From contig NZ_FOIB01000008.1 in NCBI RefSeq assembly GCF_900111765.1, positions 124,001-188,000 on the forward strand: DNA of 64,000 bases, read 5' to 3'. The stretch comes from Myxococcus fulvus. GTDB lineage: Bacteria; Myxococcota; Myxococcia; Myxococcales; Myxococcaceae. The notes under the pieces were generated by a model that made no database searches, had not been told where the DNA came from, and saw only the letters and a list, made by a program, of their open reading frames with translations. Numbering within the stretch: the stretch's first letter is position 1; every line of letters begins with the position of its first letter. Of this stretch, positions 38,295 to 46,413 are shown in pieces. Position numbers and translations under genes: made by a program.

Positions 38295-39073
38295 CGGCTC
38301 TTGCTCTCGAGCCAGGCCTTGGTGAAGAGGTTGGCCTCCAGCGAGCGCAGGTCCACCGACTTGATGAGGATGATGGTGGAGTTGGCCTTCTCCACCTCGT
38401 CGTAGATGCGGATCTCCTCGGGGAACCAGACGTCGGCGCCCTTGGACTCGCTGAAGATCTTCTTCCAGCGCGGGTAGAGCGCGGTGCGCATCAGCCGGCC
38501 GGACAGCGCGTACTCCTCGCGCTTGAGGATGTTGGTGGAGTCCTTGTCCACCCACAGCTTCACGACGGGGTAGGCCACGTCGATGTTGGGCTTCACCTTG
38601 AGCGACAGCTTGTGCGCCGTGTACTTGCCCAGCTTGGCCTCGCCCTCGTACGTCGGGTCGAACTCCTCGGCCAGGCGGGACTCGTCGAAGTCGGCGCGGC
38701 GGCTGTCGGTGCCGGCGATGCGCTCGCGCTCCGTGCGACGCTCCCACTTGCCCACGTTGGGGTCGTAGCTCCAGAGGTTCTTGTCCATGCGGAGGTAGCC
38801 CTTGCCGGCCTCCGTCTTGGGCTTGCTGAAGAGGATCATCAGCTTGTCGTCCGCGTCGCGTCGGTACACGAACGCCTCGCGCACGTTGTCCGTCTTGTCC
38901 TTCTCCTTCTGCTCCAGATAGATGAGCGCCTTGTAGTCGCCACCATTGCGCTGGCGATCATCGATGGTCGCCAGCATCTGCGTCATGACGGCCGGCTCCA
39001 GGGCCAGGGCCACGGGCGCGGACAGCAGGGCCACGGTGACGACCGCGGCGGACAGCAGGCTCTTGAGGCTCAT
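38291..39073 (-). CDS. LolA-like periplasmic carrier (outer membrane lipoprotein-sorting family)
   Basis: 260 residues. Signal peptide (MSLKSLLSAAVVTVALLSAPVALA), then a LolA-like half-barrel with KALIYLEQKEKDK, KLMILFSKPKTEAGKGYLRMDKNLWSYDP and the C-terminal LFTKAWLE. This is the larger LolA_like family found beside RND or ABC exporters, not housekeeping LolA. The likely role is to carry a hydrophobic molecule across the periplasm from the ABC permeases to the barrel. It lies six bases downstream of permease 2 and overlaps the barrel gene by four. Confidence 0.85.
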   Translation of the reverse strand: MSLKSLLSAAVVTVALLSAPVALALEPAVMTQMLATIDDRQRNGGDYKALIYLEQKEKDKTDNVREAFVYRRDADDKLMILFSKPKTEAGKGYLRMDKNLWSYDPNVGKWERRTERERIAGTDSRRADFDESRLAEEFDPTYEGEAKLGKYTAHKLSLKVKPNIDVAYPVVKLWVDKDSTNILKREEYALSGRLMRTALYPRWKKIFSESKGADVWFPEEIRIYDEVEKANSTIILIKSVDLRSLEANLFTKAWLESKSR

Positions 39074-39078
39074 GGAAA

Positions 39079-40380
39079 TCACCCGATGTGGTGCATCGCC
39101 GTCACCGGCTTGAGCCGCGCGGCGAGGAAGGAGGGAATCAACGAGATGAGCGTGGTGCAGGTCGTGATGAACACCATGGCGCCCACCACCGCGCCCGCGT
39201 CCACCACCAGGTTCAGCCGCTCGGACATGATGAACATCGCCACCACCTCGGGGACGCTCACGTGCGCGGCCGTCACGCCCAGGCACACCGCCAGGCCGAG
39301 CAGCGCCCCCACCAGCGTGCCCAGCGCCCCGAGCGTCATCGCCTCGAAGAGGAACATCGCCACCACGCGCGTCCTCTGCATGCCGATCGCGCGCAGCGTC
39401 CCAATCTCCCGGGTGCGCTCGCGGATGGCGATCCACAGCGTGTTCATGATGCCCACGCCGATGATGACCAGCAGCACGAAGATGAGCACACCCGTCAGTC
39501 CGTTGAGCGCGGTGAGCGTCCAGGTGATGAAGGACAGCTCGTCCTCCCAGTTGGTGATGTCCAGCTTCTGGCCCGTCCACGCCTCGCGATTGACGACGTC
39601 GAACTTGAACCAGAACGCGCGCGGGTCGTTGTCCATCACGGTGAAGCCGGCCTTGGCCAGCACATCGCGCAGGCGCGCCTGGACCTGCGGCACCTGCGAG
39701 ACGTCCTTCAGGTACAGGTAGAGCGCGCCGGTGGTGTCATCGCGCAGCTGGTAGAGCGAGCGCAGGGTGGAGGCTTCGACGTAGATGTTGAAGTCGCTCA
39801 TCATCCCCATGTCGCCGGCGATGGCCGCCACGCGCACGTCCACCGTGTTGTTGGTGCCGCGCATGGTGGGCGCGGAGATGGTGATGGTGTCGCCCACCTT
39901 CACCTCCAGCCGCTTGGCCTGCTTCTCGAACAGCAGCGCCGTGCCTGACTCCGACAGCCCGTCGAGCGAGCCCTCGCGAATCTGGAGGACCTTGTGGAGG
40001 CCGGGCTCGTTCTTCACGTCGACGCCGCCGATGCCCACCTGCATGGAGCTCTTCTCGCTGACGATCTTCGCCCAGCCGCGCCCGCGCTGGACGGCGTAGT
40101 CGAGCTCCGGAATCTCCTTCCGGACCAGCTCCATGACCTTCGGGTAGGACGTCACCACGGGGGCGGCCTGCCCGGCGGTGACCTTGTAGAAGCCGCCCAC
40201 GTTGACGTGGCCGGTGGACAGGATGGTGGCCGAGCGCAGCAGCGTCTCCTTCATGCCCGTGGACAGGCCCATGAGGATGACGAGCAGCGCGGTGACACCC
40301 GCGATGGCCCCGCCGAGCAGCAGCGTGCGCCGCCGGTGGGTGCCGAGGTTACGGAATGCGATGAGGAAGAGCTGGAACAT
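39079..40380 (-). CDS. ABC transporter permease, FtsX/MacB/LolC-like (permease 2)
   Basis: 433 residues. One N-terminal transmembrane helix (TLLLGGAIAGVTALLVILMG), a periplasmic domain of about 220 residues, and three C-terminal helices (VLIFVLLVIIGVGIMNTLW, LGTLVGALLGLAVCL, VVGAMVFITTCTTLISLIP). The motif IAIRERTREIGTLRAIGM is the FtsX/MacB coupling signature. Such permeases work as mechanotransducers that extract or push substrates rather than as classic channels. Three bases separate it from permease 1. It ends with the conserved LKPVTAMHHIG tail. Confidence 0.9.
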   Translation of the reverse strand: MFQLFLIAFRNLGTHRRRTLLLGGAIAGVTALLVILMGLSTGMKETLLRSATILSTGHVNVGGFYKVTAGQAAPVVTSYPKVMELVRKEIPELDYAVQRGRGWAKIVSEKSSMQVGIGGVDVKNEPGLHKVLQIREGSLDGLSESGTALLFEKQAKRLEVKVGDTITISAPTMRGTNNTVDVRVAAIAGDMGMMSDFNIYVEASTLRSLYQLRDDTTGALYLYLKDVSQVPQVQARLRDVLAKAGFTVMDNDPRAFWFKFDVVNREAWTGQKLDITNWEDELSFITWTLTALNGLTGVLIFVLLVIIGVGIMNTLWIAIRERTREIGTLRAIGMQRTRVVAMFLFEAMTLGALGTLVGALLGLAVCLGVTAAHVSVPEVVAMFIMSERLNLVVDAGAVVGAMVFITTCTTLISLIPSFLAARLKPVTAMHHIG

Positions 40381-40383
40381 GGG

Positions 40384-42492
40384 TCACTCGTCCGTCTGCA
40401 TCGCCTGGAGGGGCGAGACGCGCGTCGCGAGGAACGCGGGGTAGAGGGTGGAGATGGCGGAGACCAACAGGACGATGACGAACGCCGCGATGAGGTTGCC
40501 GGCGCTCAACGTCGGGTAGAGGCGGGGACCGGAGAAGAAGAAGTACAGCGCCTCGTTGCCGGCGGGGATGCCCGCGCTGCCCAGCGCGCTCATGATGCCG
40601 CTGCCCACCAGCGCGCCGCCCAGGCCGAACACCGCCCCGAGCAGCACCGTCTCGATGAGCACCATGCTCAGCACGAAGGAGCGCTGCGCGCCGATGGCCC
40701 GCATCGTCCCCACCTCGCGCACCCGCTGCAGCGTCGCCATCATCATCGCGTTGTTGATGATGACCAGCGCCACCACGAAGATGATGAACACCGCGAAGTA
40801 CAGCACCAGCTTCGCCATCAGCACGAACTGGCCGATGATGCCCGCGGCCTGCTGCCAGGACACCACGCGCAGCTTGAGCCCCGCGGCCTTGGTCGACTCG
40901 CGCAGCTCCTCCATCGTCCGGTCCAACTGCTCCGGGTCCTTCAGGATGACCGCCGCGCTGAGCGCCTCGCCCTGTTCGATCTCCTGCTGCGAGTAGACGC
41001 GCGCCACCAGGTCCTCGCGGGCCAGCGCGCCCAGGCCACCCTCGAACACCTTGGACTCCTCGATGAGTCCGGGCGTGGCGTCCGCCACCAGCGTGTTGCC
41101 GCTGTCCTCGCCGAAGAGCGCCTCCTCCGCGCTGCCCCGGTCCAGCTCCTTCAGGCCGCTGCCCTTCTGCAGCTCGGTGATCTCCGCCTTGCGCTCCGGG
41201 CTCAGGTAGCCGTAGAGGTCGCGGAAGGTCATCAGGTCCATCAGGTTGATGGCGCCCGCCATGAAGGACTTCTCCAGGCCCTTGAACTGGTAGGTGCCGT
41301 AGACCTTCACGTTGATGCTCTGCACGTAGCCGGTGCGCGTGAAGGCGGTGATGGTGAGCGAGTCCCCCATGCGCAGCCGGTACAAGTCGAGCAGCGGCGC
41401 CAGCTCCGCGTAGAACTGCTGGTAGCGCGTGTCGAAGTTGTCGTCGGTGGTGGTGAAGAACTCCGACAGGAGCTTCTCCAGGGACGGCTCCTGGCTTCCG
41501 AGCACCTTCTGCAGCCGCTCCACCGCCTGACGCGTCTTCACCGGATCCAACTGGAAGAGGATTTCACGCGTCTGGGTCTGGTTCTCCTTCACCCAGCGCT
41601 GCAGGGTCGGGTCGGCGTCGATGCGCTTCTGGTTGACGTCCCGCTCCTGCTTGATGTTGTCCATGCGCAGCGCGGACTTCAGCTTGAGGAAGTTCTCGTA
41701 ATAGAACTTGGACATCAGCATGCCGCGCTTGCCCGCGGGCACCGCCTGTCCGTCCACGACCTCCATGCGGTCGAACGACTTCTGGAACGCGTCCAGGTCC
41801 GTGCCCACGTAGCGCAGGTCCAGCAGGTCGCCGTCCGGCAGCTGCGGGGCGATGCGGTTCTCCAGGAACTCGAGCGAGCCGAACGGGTCCTCCTCGAAGG
41901 CGTTCCAGAACGCGTCGGTGCGAGCGCGCGCGAGCGCCTCCACCTCCACGGGGTCCTGGGCGGCCTCGGTGAGCAGCTCGCGGCTCTTGGCCCGCTGCTC
42001 CTCCATCAGCGCCACCATCTGCCGCACGTGGCCCTTGACGCTGTCGATGTTCTCGCGAAGGGCAGGGGACTCGCCCTCCGTCTGGCGCTTCTTGTAGAGG
42101 TCGCGCAGCCGCGCGAGCGTCAGGTCCACCGTGTTGCCGGAGGTGATGAGCGCGCCGCTGGTGCCCATGGGCACCACCGTCTTCACGTTGGGGTGCTTCT
42201 CCAGCACGGGCTTGATGCGGCTGAAGTCGTCCACCACCGCCAGGTCCGGCTCGCCGCTCATGCCGCCGTACAGGCTCAGCTCGTCCTTGGAGTCGTCCGA
42301 GTAGACCTGGATGTGGCCCGCGACGCTGCCGATGATGCTGCGGCTCATCGCGCTGTCCATGCTGTCGAGCAGCGCGCCGCCCACGACCACCAGCAGGGTG
42401 CCGAAGAAGATGATGCCGCCGATGAGGATGTTGATCTTGCTGGTGAACAGGTTGCGGAACGCCACCTGCAGCAGCAACCGGAGCTGCCCCAT
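40384..42492 (-). CDS. ABC transporter permease, FtsX/MacB/LolE-like with large periplasmic domain (permease 1)
   Basis: 702 residues. The same topology as permease 2 (N-terminal helix ILIGGIIFFGTLLVVVGGALL, three C-terminal helices, tail RVSPLQAMQTDE), but the periplasmic domain is about 430 residues, nearly twice as long and largely helical, charged and coiled-coil-like (about 140-330). The coupling motif MATLQRVREVGTMRAIG is present. Its stop is three bases from permease 2, and it starts one base after the ATPase stop. The pair probably forms a heterodimer. The enlarged domain is the distinctive part of this transporter. Confidence 0.9.
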   Translation of the reverse strand: MGQLRLLLQVAFRNLFTSKINILIGGIIFFGTLLVVVGGALLDSMDSAMSRSIIGSVAGHIQVYSDDSKDELSLYGGMSGEPDLAVVDDFSRIKPVLEKHPNVKTVVPMGTSGALITSGNTVDLTLARLRDLYKKRQTEGESPALRENIDSVKGHVRQMVALMEEQRAKSRELLTEAAQDPVEVEALARARTDAFWNAFEEDPFGSLEFLENRIAPQLPDGDLLDLRYVGTDLDAFQKSFDRMEVVDGQAVPAGKRGMLMSKFYYENFLKLKSALRMDNIKQERDVNQKRIDADPTLQRWVKENQTQTREILFQLDPVKTRQAVERLQKVLGSQEPSLEKLLSEFFTTTDDNFDTRYQQFYAELAPLLDLYRLRMGDSLTITAFTRTGYVQSINVKVYGTYQFKGLEKSFMAGAINLMDLMTFRDLYGYLSPERKAEITELQKGSGLKELDRGSAEEALFGEDSGNTLVADATPGLIEESKVFEGGLGALAREDLVARVYSQQEIEQGEALSAAVILKDPEQLDRTMEELRESTKAAGLKLRVVSWQQAAGIIGQFVLMAKLVLYFAVFIIFVVALVIINNAMMMATLQRVREVGTMRAIGAQRSFVLSMVLIETVLLGAVFGLGGALVGSGIMSALGSAGIPAGNEALYFFFSGPRLYPTLSAGNLIAAFVIVLLVSAISTLYPAFLATRVSPLQAMQTDE

Positions 42493-42493
42493 G

Positions 42494-43243
42494 TCAGTGA
42501 CCCTCCGCGCCCGCGGCCATGGCCCGCTTCGCCTCGGCGGGGGTGAGCCTGTCGAGGATCTTCCCGTCCGCCAGGCGCACCACCGCGTTGGCGTGGTTCA
42601 TCACCTTGGCGTCGTGCGTGGAGAAGATGAAGGTGGTGCCCTCCTTCTGGTTGAGCTCCTTCATCAGGTCGATGATGTGCTGGCCCGTCACCGAGTCCAG
42701 GTTCGCCGTGGGCTCGTCGGCGAGCACCAGCTGCGGCCGGGTGACGAGCGCGCGCGCCACCGCCACGCGCTGACGCTGGCCGCCGGACAGCTCGTTGGGG
42801 CGGTGCTTCGAGTGGTCGGCCAGGCCCACCTGCTCCAGCAGCTGCATCACCCGCTCCTTGCGCTGGTTCTTGTCCAGCTTGCGCTGCAGGAGCAGGGGGA
42901 ACTCCACGTTCTGGAAGACGCTGAGCACCGACACCAGGTTGAAGGACTGGAAGATGAAGCCGATGGTGTGCAGTCGCAGGTGCGTGAGCTGACGCTCGCT
43001 GAGCTGCTTGGTGTCCTGACCCGCGACGCTGACCACGCCCGAGGTGGCGGTGTCCACGCAGCCGATGAGGTTGAGCAGCGTCGTCTTGCCGCTGCCGGAC
43101 GGGCCGGCGATGGAGATGAACTCCCCGGGGTGCACCAGCAGGTCCACGCCCCTCAACGCTGGGACCACCACCTTGCCCAGGGTGTAGTCCTTGGTCACCT
43201 GGGTGATGGAGACGATGGGAGACTGCGCGACAGCGCCATTCAT
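42494..43243 (-). CDS. ABC transporter ATP-binding protein, LolD/MacB type
   Basis: 249 residues from ATG 43243 (AAAGGA upstream). Walker A GPSGSGKTTLLNLIGC, Q-loop FIFQSFNLV, signature LSGGQRQRVAVARAL, Walker B LVLADEPTANLD, H-loop FSTHDAKVM: a complete cassette of the LolD/MacB class that powers FtsX-like permeases. The start overlaps the regulator stop by four bases (ATGA). Confidence 0.93.
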   Translation of the reverse strand: MNGAVAQSPIVSITQVTKDYTLGKVVVPALRGVDLLVHPGEFISIAGPSGSGKTTLLNLIGCVDTATSGVVSVAGQDTKQLSERQLTHLRLHTIGFIFQSFNLVSVLSVFQNVEFPLLLQRKLDKNQRKERVMQLLEQVGLADHSKHRPNELSGGQRQRVAVARALVTRPQLVLADEPTANLDSVTGQHIIDLMKELNQKEGTTFIFSTHDAKVMNHANAVVRLADGKILDRLTPAEAKRAMAAGAEGH

Positions 43244-43740
43244 GCGGTGCGTCCTTTCGAAGCCTTGGAAGTGCGGGGTGTGGGGCGGGCGGCGCGCGAG
43301 GCTCGCCACCGCTCGGCGATACCGGCCATCTCGGCAAGGTAGAAGTCACAGAAGTCCGCCGCCTCGCGCAGGTGGTGCTTGTTCGCGAGCTGCGGCACGG
43401 AGAGGGCTTCCTGGCACACGCGGACGAACGCCTTGACGCTGTCCTCGGCGGTGCGGAGCCGGCTCTCCCAGCCATTGCCATTGACGACGTAGTAGTGCTG
43501 CCGGTCTCCCGGCACGCTGACGGGCTCCACCAGTCCAATCGCCATGCTGGCACGGATGTTGGTGGACACGGAGGCCGCGCTCACCTTGAGCACGCGCGCG
43601 AGCTGCTGCAGCGACAAGGGTTCGTCCGTCAGCATCAACAGCGCGTGGATGCGCCCGCCGATGCGCGTGCCGCCCTGCCGCTCGAAGTACAGCCCCATCG
43701 ACTCGATGAAGCGCTGCTCCGCGACGCCCAGCTCCTTCAT
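43240..43740 (-). CDS. GbsR/MarR-family transcriptional regulator
   Basis: 166 residues from ATG 43740, with GGAGG six bases upstream; the longer open frame is not supported. Residues about 20-90 form a winged helix (GGRIHALLMLTDEPLSLQQLARVLKVSAASVSTNIRASMAIGLVEPV) of the GbsR type, followed by a wing with RQHYYVVNG. The C-terminal helices (about 100-150) should dimerise and may sense a ligand. It is the first gene of the export operon and probably autoregulates through the palindrome at 43831-43850. Confidence 0.88.
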   Translation of the reverse strand: MKELGVAEQRFIESMGLYFERQGGTRIGGRIHALLMLTDEPLSLQQLARVLKVSAASVSTNIRASMAIGLVEPVSVPGDRQHYYVVNGNGWESRLRTAEDSVKAFVRVCQEALSVPQLANKHHLREAADFCDFYLAEMAGIAERWRASRAARPTPRTSKASKGRTA

Positions 43741-43812
43741 GCACGGCCTCCGTCCCACCCGCGTGGGGGCCGCGCGCGACGCGCTTCCGCCGGGGCCCAG
43801 GGTGGCGCCCGG

Positions 43813-43841
43813 CATCTAGTTCGTTCAGACCATTCAGTCAA
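43813..43841 (-). promoter_or_regulatory. Candidate promoter of the GbsR-ABC operon
   Basis: On the minus strand, TTGACT (complement of 43836-43841) is followed after exactly 17 bases by TAGATG (complement of 43813-43818). The -35 is five of six to consensus, the -10 weaker. It would give a leader of about 65 bases before the regulator ATG. The -35 lies inside the palindrome. Confidence 0.6.
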
Positions 43842-43850
43842 TACTGAATG
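43831..43850. promoter_or_regulatory. Palindromic operator, probably bound by the GbsR/MarR regulator
   Basis: CATTCAGT-CAAT-ACTGAATG is a perfect 8-bp inverted repeat, AT-rich against its surroundings, about 90 bases upstream of the regulator start. It overlaps the candidate -35. A further TGAATGG half-site follows at 43854-43860. Size and position fit a MarR/GbsR dimer site. Confidence 0.7.
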
Positions 43851-43895
43851 AAGTGAATGGGCCGCCCCGGCGCGTCGAGCGGGGCGGGTGAAGCA

Positions 43896-43927
43896 AAGGC
43901 CCACGACCGTGAGTGGTCGTGGGCCTT
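43896..43927 (-). terminator. Strong terminator hairpin
   Basis: AAGGCCCACGACC (43896-43908) pairs perfectly with GGTCGTGGGCCTT (43915-43927) around a six-base loop. It terminates the minus-strand gene ending at 43976. Confidence 0.8.
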
Positions 43928-43975
43928 GGATTCCCTCTGGGAAGAGGGCGTCACGCGGGCGTGTGCCCGGTGTCG

Positions 43976-44608
43976 TTAGTACGTGTCGGGGCTGGTGCTC
44001 TTGTCACCGCTGGTGTCGCCGCCCATGTCCCGGTTCTTGCTCGAGTCCATGCCGGAGCCGCCGGTGCCCGGCTCATCCAGGGTGTCGCCCGTGTCCAGGG
44101 TGCCGTTGTCCTGCGGCTGCGTGCCCTGGTTGATGGAGGAGTCCGGCGTCATGACGTCCGTGCCCGCGCCGCCGGTGCCCGACAGCGAGATGCTCTTGGC
44201 CATGTTCTTCGTCTCCTTCACCTCGAAGGAGGCGCGGATCTCCTGGCCCTCCTTGAGGTCCTTGGCCTTCTTCAGGGTCGGGTCGGTGAACATGGTGCTC
44301 TTGTCGATGTCGAGCGGCACCACCGCGCCCTGCGCGTCCTGCACGAAGACCTTGCTGCTCTCGGTCTTCACCACCTTGCCGCTCAGCTCCTTCTGGCCCA
44401 TGGCATTGGAGCCCATGGTGGAGCCCGAGCCGCCCACGGAGCTGCCGGGCTGCATCGTGCTGTCCTGGGGCATGCTGGTGCTACCTGAGGTGCCCGAGCC
44501 GCCCTGCGCCGAGGTGTCCGTCTGGGGCTTGTTCTTGTCGTCGCCCGCCAAGGCCGTGCCAGAACCGACCAGCGCCAGCGCCGCGAAAATCCCGATCAGC
44601 TTCTTCAT
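43976..44608 (-). CDS. Secreted Gly/Ser/Thr-rich protein with OB-like core
   Basis: 210 residues from ATG 44608 (AGGAGA upstream). Signal peptide MKKLIGIFAALALVGSGTALA. Disordered Gly/Ser/Thr/Met-rich segments (about 25-75 and 140-210, with GTGGAGT and GTGGSGM) flank a compact beta-rich core at about 75-140 (LSGKVVKTESSKVFVQDAQG, then EGQEIRASFEV), which resembles small OB-fold/DUF5666-like domains. Function unknown. The longer open frame upstream lacks a signal and is not used. Confidence 0.75.
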   Translation of the reverse strand: MKKLIGIFAALALVGSGTALAGDDKNKPQTDTSAQGGSGTSGSTSMPQDSTMQPGSSVGGSGSTMGSNAMGQKELSGKVVKTESSKVFVQDAQGAVVPLDIDKSTMFTDPTLKKAKDLKEGQEIRASFEVKETKNMAKSISLSGTGGAGTDVMTPDSSINQGTQPQDNGTLDTGDTLDEPGTGGSGMDSSKNRDMGGDTSGDKSTSPDTY

Positions 44609-44883
44609 GGGAGAGTCTCCTGTGTGAGTGCGACGGGGGGCGTTGCGTGGTGCGTCATCCCCCGCTGTTCCAAAAGCTAGGTGCGGATGTGGAAGGGGAC
44701 AGGGCTGGGGGGGCAAGGCTGGCGCGTGCCCGGTTCCTCCCCTGCCGGTGGGCCTGGGGCCAGCCAATCCCATGGGGCAGGGTGGAAGGCGGCTTGAAGC
44801 AGGGGCCGCTTTTCCCCTAGCGTCCCGTCGGCAAGCGTCCCGCGGCCCTGGTGCCGTGGGCCCGACAGGAGACCCCCTCCGCG

Positions 44884-45165
44884 ATGCCCCCGTCCGCCAA
44901 GCCGTCGTCCGCCCCCCCGCCGCAGGAGCTTCCGGCGCCCTCGTACCCCGCAATCGAGTCGCTGCTGGAGGCGACCCCCGCGGAGGACGTCCGGGCCCTG
45001 TTCGCCCCGGTGAAGGAGGGCCTGGCCGGCCTCAAGGGCCCCAAGGTGGAGGTGGGCAAGAAGGCCCAGGTCGCGCTGGCCCACGCCGAGCAGCTGCTGG
45101 AGCTGCTGGTGGACACCCGCGAGCGGCTGATCGCCGAGGCCAAGGGGGCCAAGGGTCGGAAATGA
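44884..45165 (+). CDS. Small hypothetical protein just upstream of the T3S cluster
   Basis: 93 residues from ATG 44884. A Pro/Ser/Ala-rich N-terminus, then two amphipathic helices (VRALFAPVKEGLAGLKG and AQVALAHAEQLLELLVDTRERLIAEAKG). No family recognised. It is followed at once by a terminator with a T-run, and the next gene has its own sigma-28-like promoter, so it is a separate transcript. Membership of the secretion system is only suggested by position. Confidence 0.6.
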   Translation: MPPSAKPSSAPPPQELPAPSYPAIESLLEATPAEDVRALFAPVKEGLAGLKGPKVEVGKKAQVALAHAEQLLELLVDTRERLIAEAKGAKGRK

Positions 45166-45194
45166 CGGGCTTTTACCCGTTCGTCACGGTTTTT
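45165..45194 (+). terminator. Intrinsic terminator before the T3S cluster
   Basis: ACGGG (45165-45169) pairs with CCCGT (45176-45180), with flanking TG/CA pairs possible, followed by TTTTT at 45190-45194. It starts at the stop codon of the small gene and insulates the cluster. Confidence 0.6.
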
Positions 45195-45206
45195 AGCTCC
45201 GGGCAG

Positions 45207-45233
45207 GCAACTGGCGGAGCGCCGGGACGATAA
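45207..45233 (+). promoter_or_regulatory. Sigma-28 (FliA)-type promoter before the needle-like gene
   Basis: GCAACTGG (45207-45214), an 11-base spacer, then GACGATAA (45226-45233). The -10 matches the FliA consensus GCCGATAA at 7 of 8 and the spacer is the consensus length. The -35 is closer to the local motif GAAACTT seen at two other sites in the cluster than to TAAAGTTT. The ATG lies 68 bases after the end of the -10. Confidence 0.6.
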
Positions 45234-45300
45234 TGGGAGAAAGAGCACTGGATCATCCGGGAGCTCTGTCTACTTCTTCTCGCAGCGCCTGGAGGATGAA

Positions 45301-45867
45301 ATGGCGAACATCAACAGCATGCAGGGCCCCAGCATCCGGCTCTCTACCCACGTCACGACGGCGCGCCAGACCCCTGAGACGGGCTTCGGCGCTCGGCTCC
45401 ACAACGGGCTGAACAGCGCGGCGGGCGCGGTGGGCACGGGCGTCGGCGCGGTCGCCGGCATGATTCCCGGTGGGCAGATCGTCTCCGCGGCGGTCTCCTC
45501 CGTGCACACGCTGTCCAACACGAGCGGCTCGGGCGCTGGCCCCTACGCCGGCGTGATGAGCACCGCGGTGGGCGTGGGCGGCGGCAGCGTCGGCGGCGCC
45601 TCCGTGGGCGGCGCGGCGGTCGGCATCAGCGGCGTGGCCGGTGGCATCGGCGGCGGCGTGGCCGGTCCGGGCACGGGCGCGCTGGGCACCAGCACGTCGG
45701 ACACCGTCGGCGGCAACTTCTCCCTGAACCAGATGGCGGCGGAGAACTCCAAGCTGCTCAACCTGCAGGCGGCCATCCAGCAGGAGTCGCAGACGTTCAC
45801 GGCGATTTCCAACGTGATGAAGTCGCGGCACGATTGCATCAAGAACTCCATCAGCAACGTCCGCTAG
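45301..45867 (+). CDS. T3S-associated protein with needle-like C-terminus
   Basis: 188 residues from ATG 45301 (GGAGGATGAA upstream). Residues 1-30 are polar. Residues 35-135 are Gly/Ala/Val/Ser-rich and weakly hydrophobic (GVGGGSVGGASVGGAAVG). The last 40 are a charged helix. The final 21 residues align without gaps to the end of Salmonella PrgI (recalled from memory), sharing A, S, N, K, D, I, N and R at the same positions (8 of 21). It may be a needle or filament subunit with a long extension, or a secreted early substrate. First gene of the cluster, behind a sigma-28-like promoter and followed by a hairpin. Confidence 0.55.
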   Translation: MANINSMQGPSIRLSTHVTTARQTPETGFGARLHNGLNSAAGAVGTGVGAVAGMIPGGQIVSAAVSSVHTLSNTSGSGAGPYAGVMSTAVGVGGGSVGGASVGGAAVGISGVAGGIGGGVAGPGTGALGTSTSDTVGGNFSLNQMAAENSKLLNLQAAIQQESQTFTAISNVMKSRHDCIKNSISNVR

Positions 45868-45880
45868 GCCCGTAGGGCCT
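45866..45880 (+). terminator. Hairpin at the stop codon of the needle-like gene
   Basis: AGGCCC-GTA-GGGCCT, a perfect six-pair stem overlapping the TAG stop. With no T-run, it is more likely an mRNA-stabilising or partial terminator hairpin than a full stop. Confidence 0.4.
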
Positions 45881-45959
45881 GGGTCGGGCCGAAGCACGGC
45901 GGGGAGGGGAGCGGCGCCGCTTCCCTCCTGGCCGGGCGCGGAAAGGAAGAGCGAAGTCC

Positions 45960-46394
45960 ATGGCGGAGAGCGTCTCGGAGATCTCGAACAGCCTGGTCCC
46001 CCTGGGGCGCCAGCAGGCCATGGTGTTGCTGGAGGCCGGCTACCTGTGGCTGGACATGGGACAGTTCGACAAGGCGAAGGAGATCTTCGCCGGGGCCGCG
46101 GCGCTGATGCCCAAGAGCGAGGTGCCGCAGCTGGGTCTGGGCGCCGTGGAGTTCGCGCAGGGCCGTCACGACAAGGCGCTCCAGGCCTACCGCTCCGCGC
46201 AGCGGCTGGCCCCGCAGGCGTCGCTGCCGCGCGCGCATGTGGGCGAGGCGCTCCTGTTCCTGGGCAAGGTGCCGGAGGCGCTCAAGGAGCTCAAGGCGGC
46301 CATCGACCTGGAGCCGGAAGGTGACGGGGCGCGTCTTGCGCAGGCGCTCCTCCAGGCGAAGGATGCGGGAGTCCTGCCTCCCGCGAAGAAGTAG
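45960..46394 (+). CDS. TPR protein of the T3S cluster
   Basis: 144 residues: about three tetratricopeptide repeats (LLEAGYLWLDMGQFDKAKEI, LGLGAVEFAQGRHDKALQAY, VGEALLFLGKVPEALKELKA), a fold used by T3S chaperones (SctG/YscG and SycD types). No catalytic residues. Its position directly after the needle-like gene suggests a chaperone for that protein, as YscG is for the needle YscF; this is inference. AGGAAGAG precedes the ATG. Confidence 0.75.
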   Translation: MAESVSEISNSLVPLGRQQAMVLLEAGYLWLDMGQFDKAKEIFAGAAALMPKSEVPQLGLGAVEFAQGRHDKALQAYRSAQRLAPQASLPRAHVGEALLFLGKVPEALKELKAAIDLEPEGDGARLAQALLQAKDAGVLPPAKK

Positions 46395-46413
46395 GGGCAG
46401 GGGAGGTTCACCC

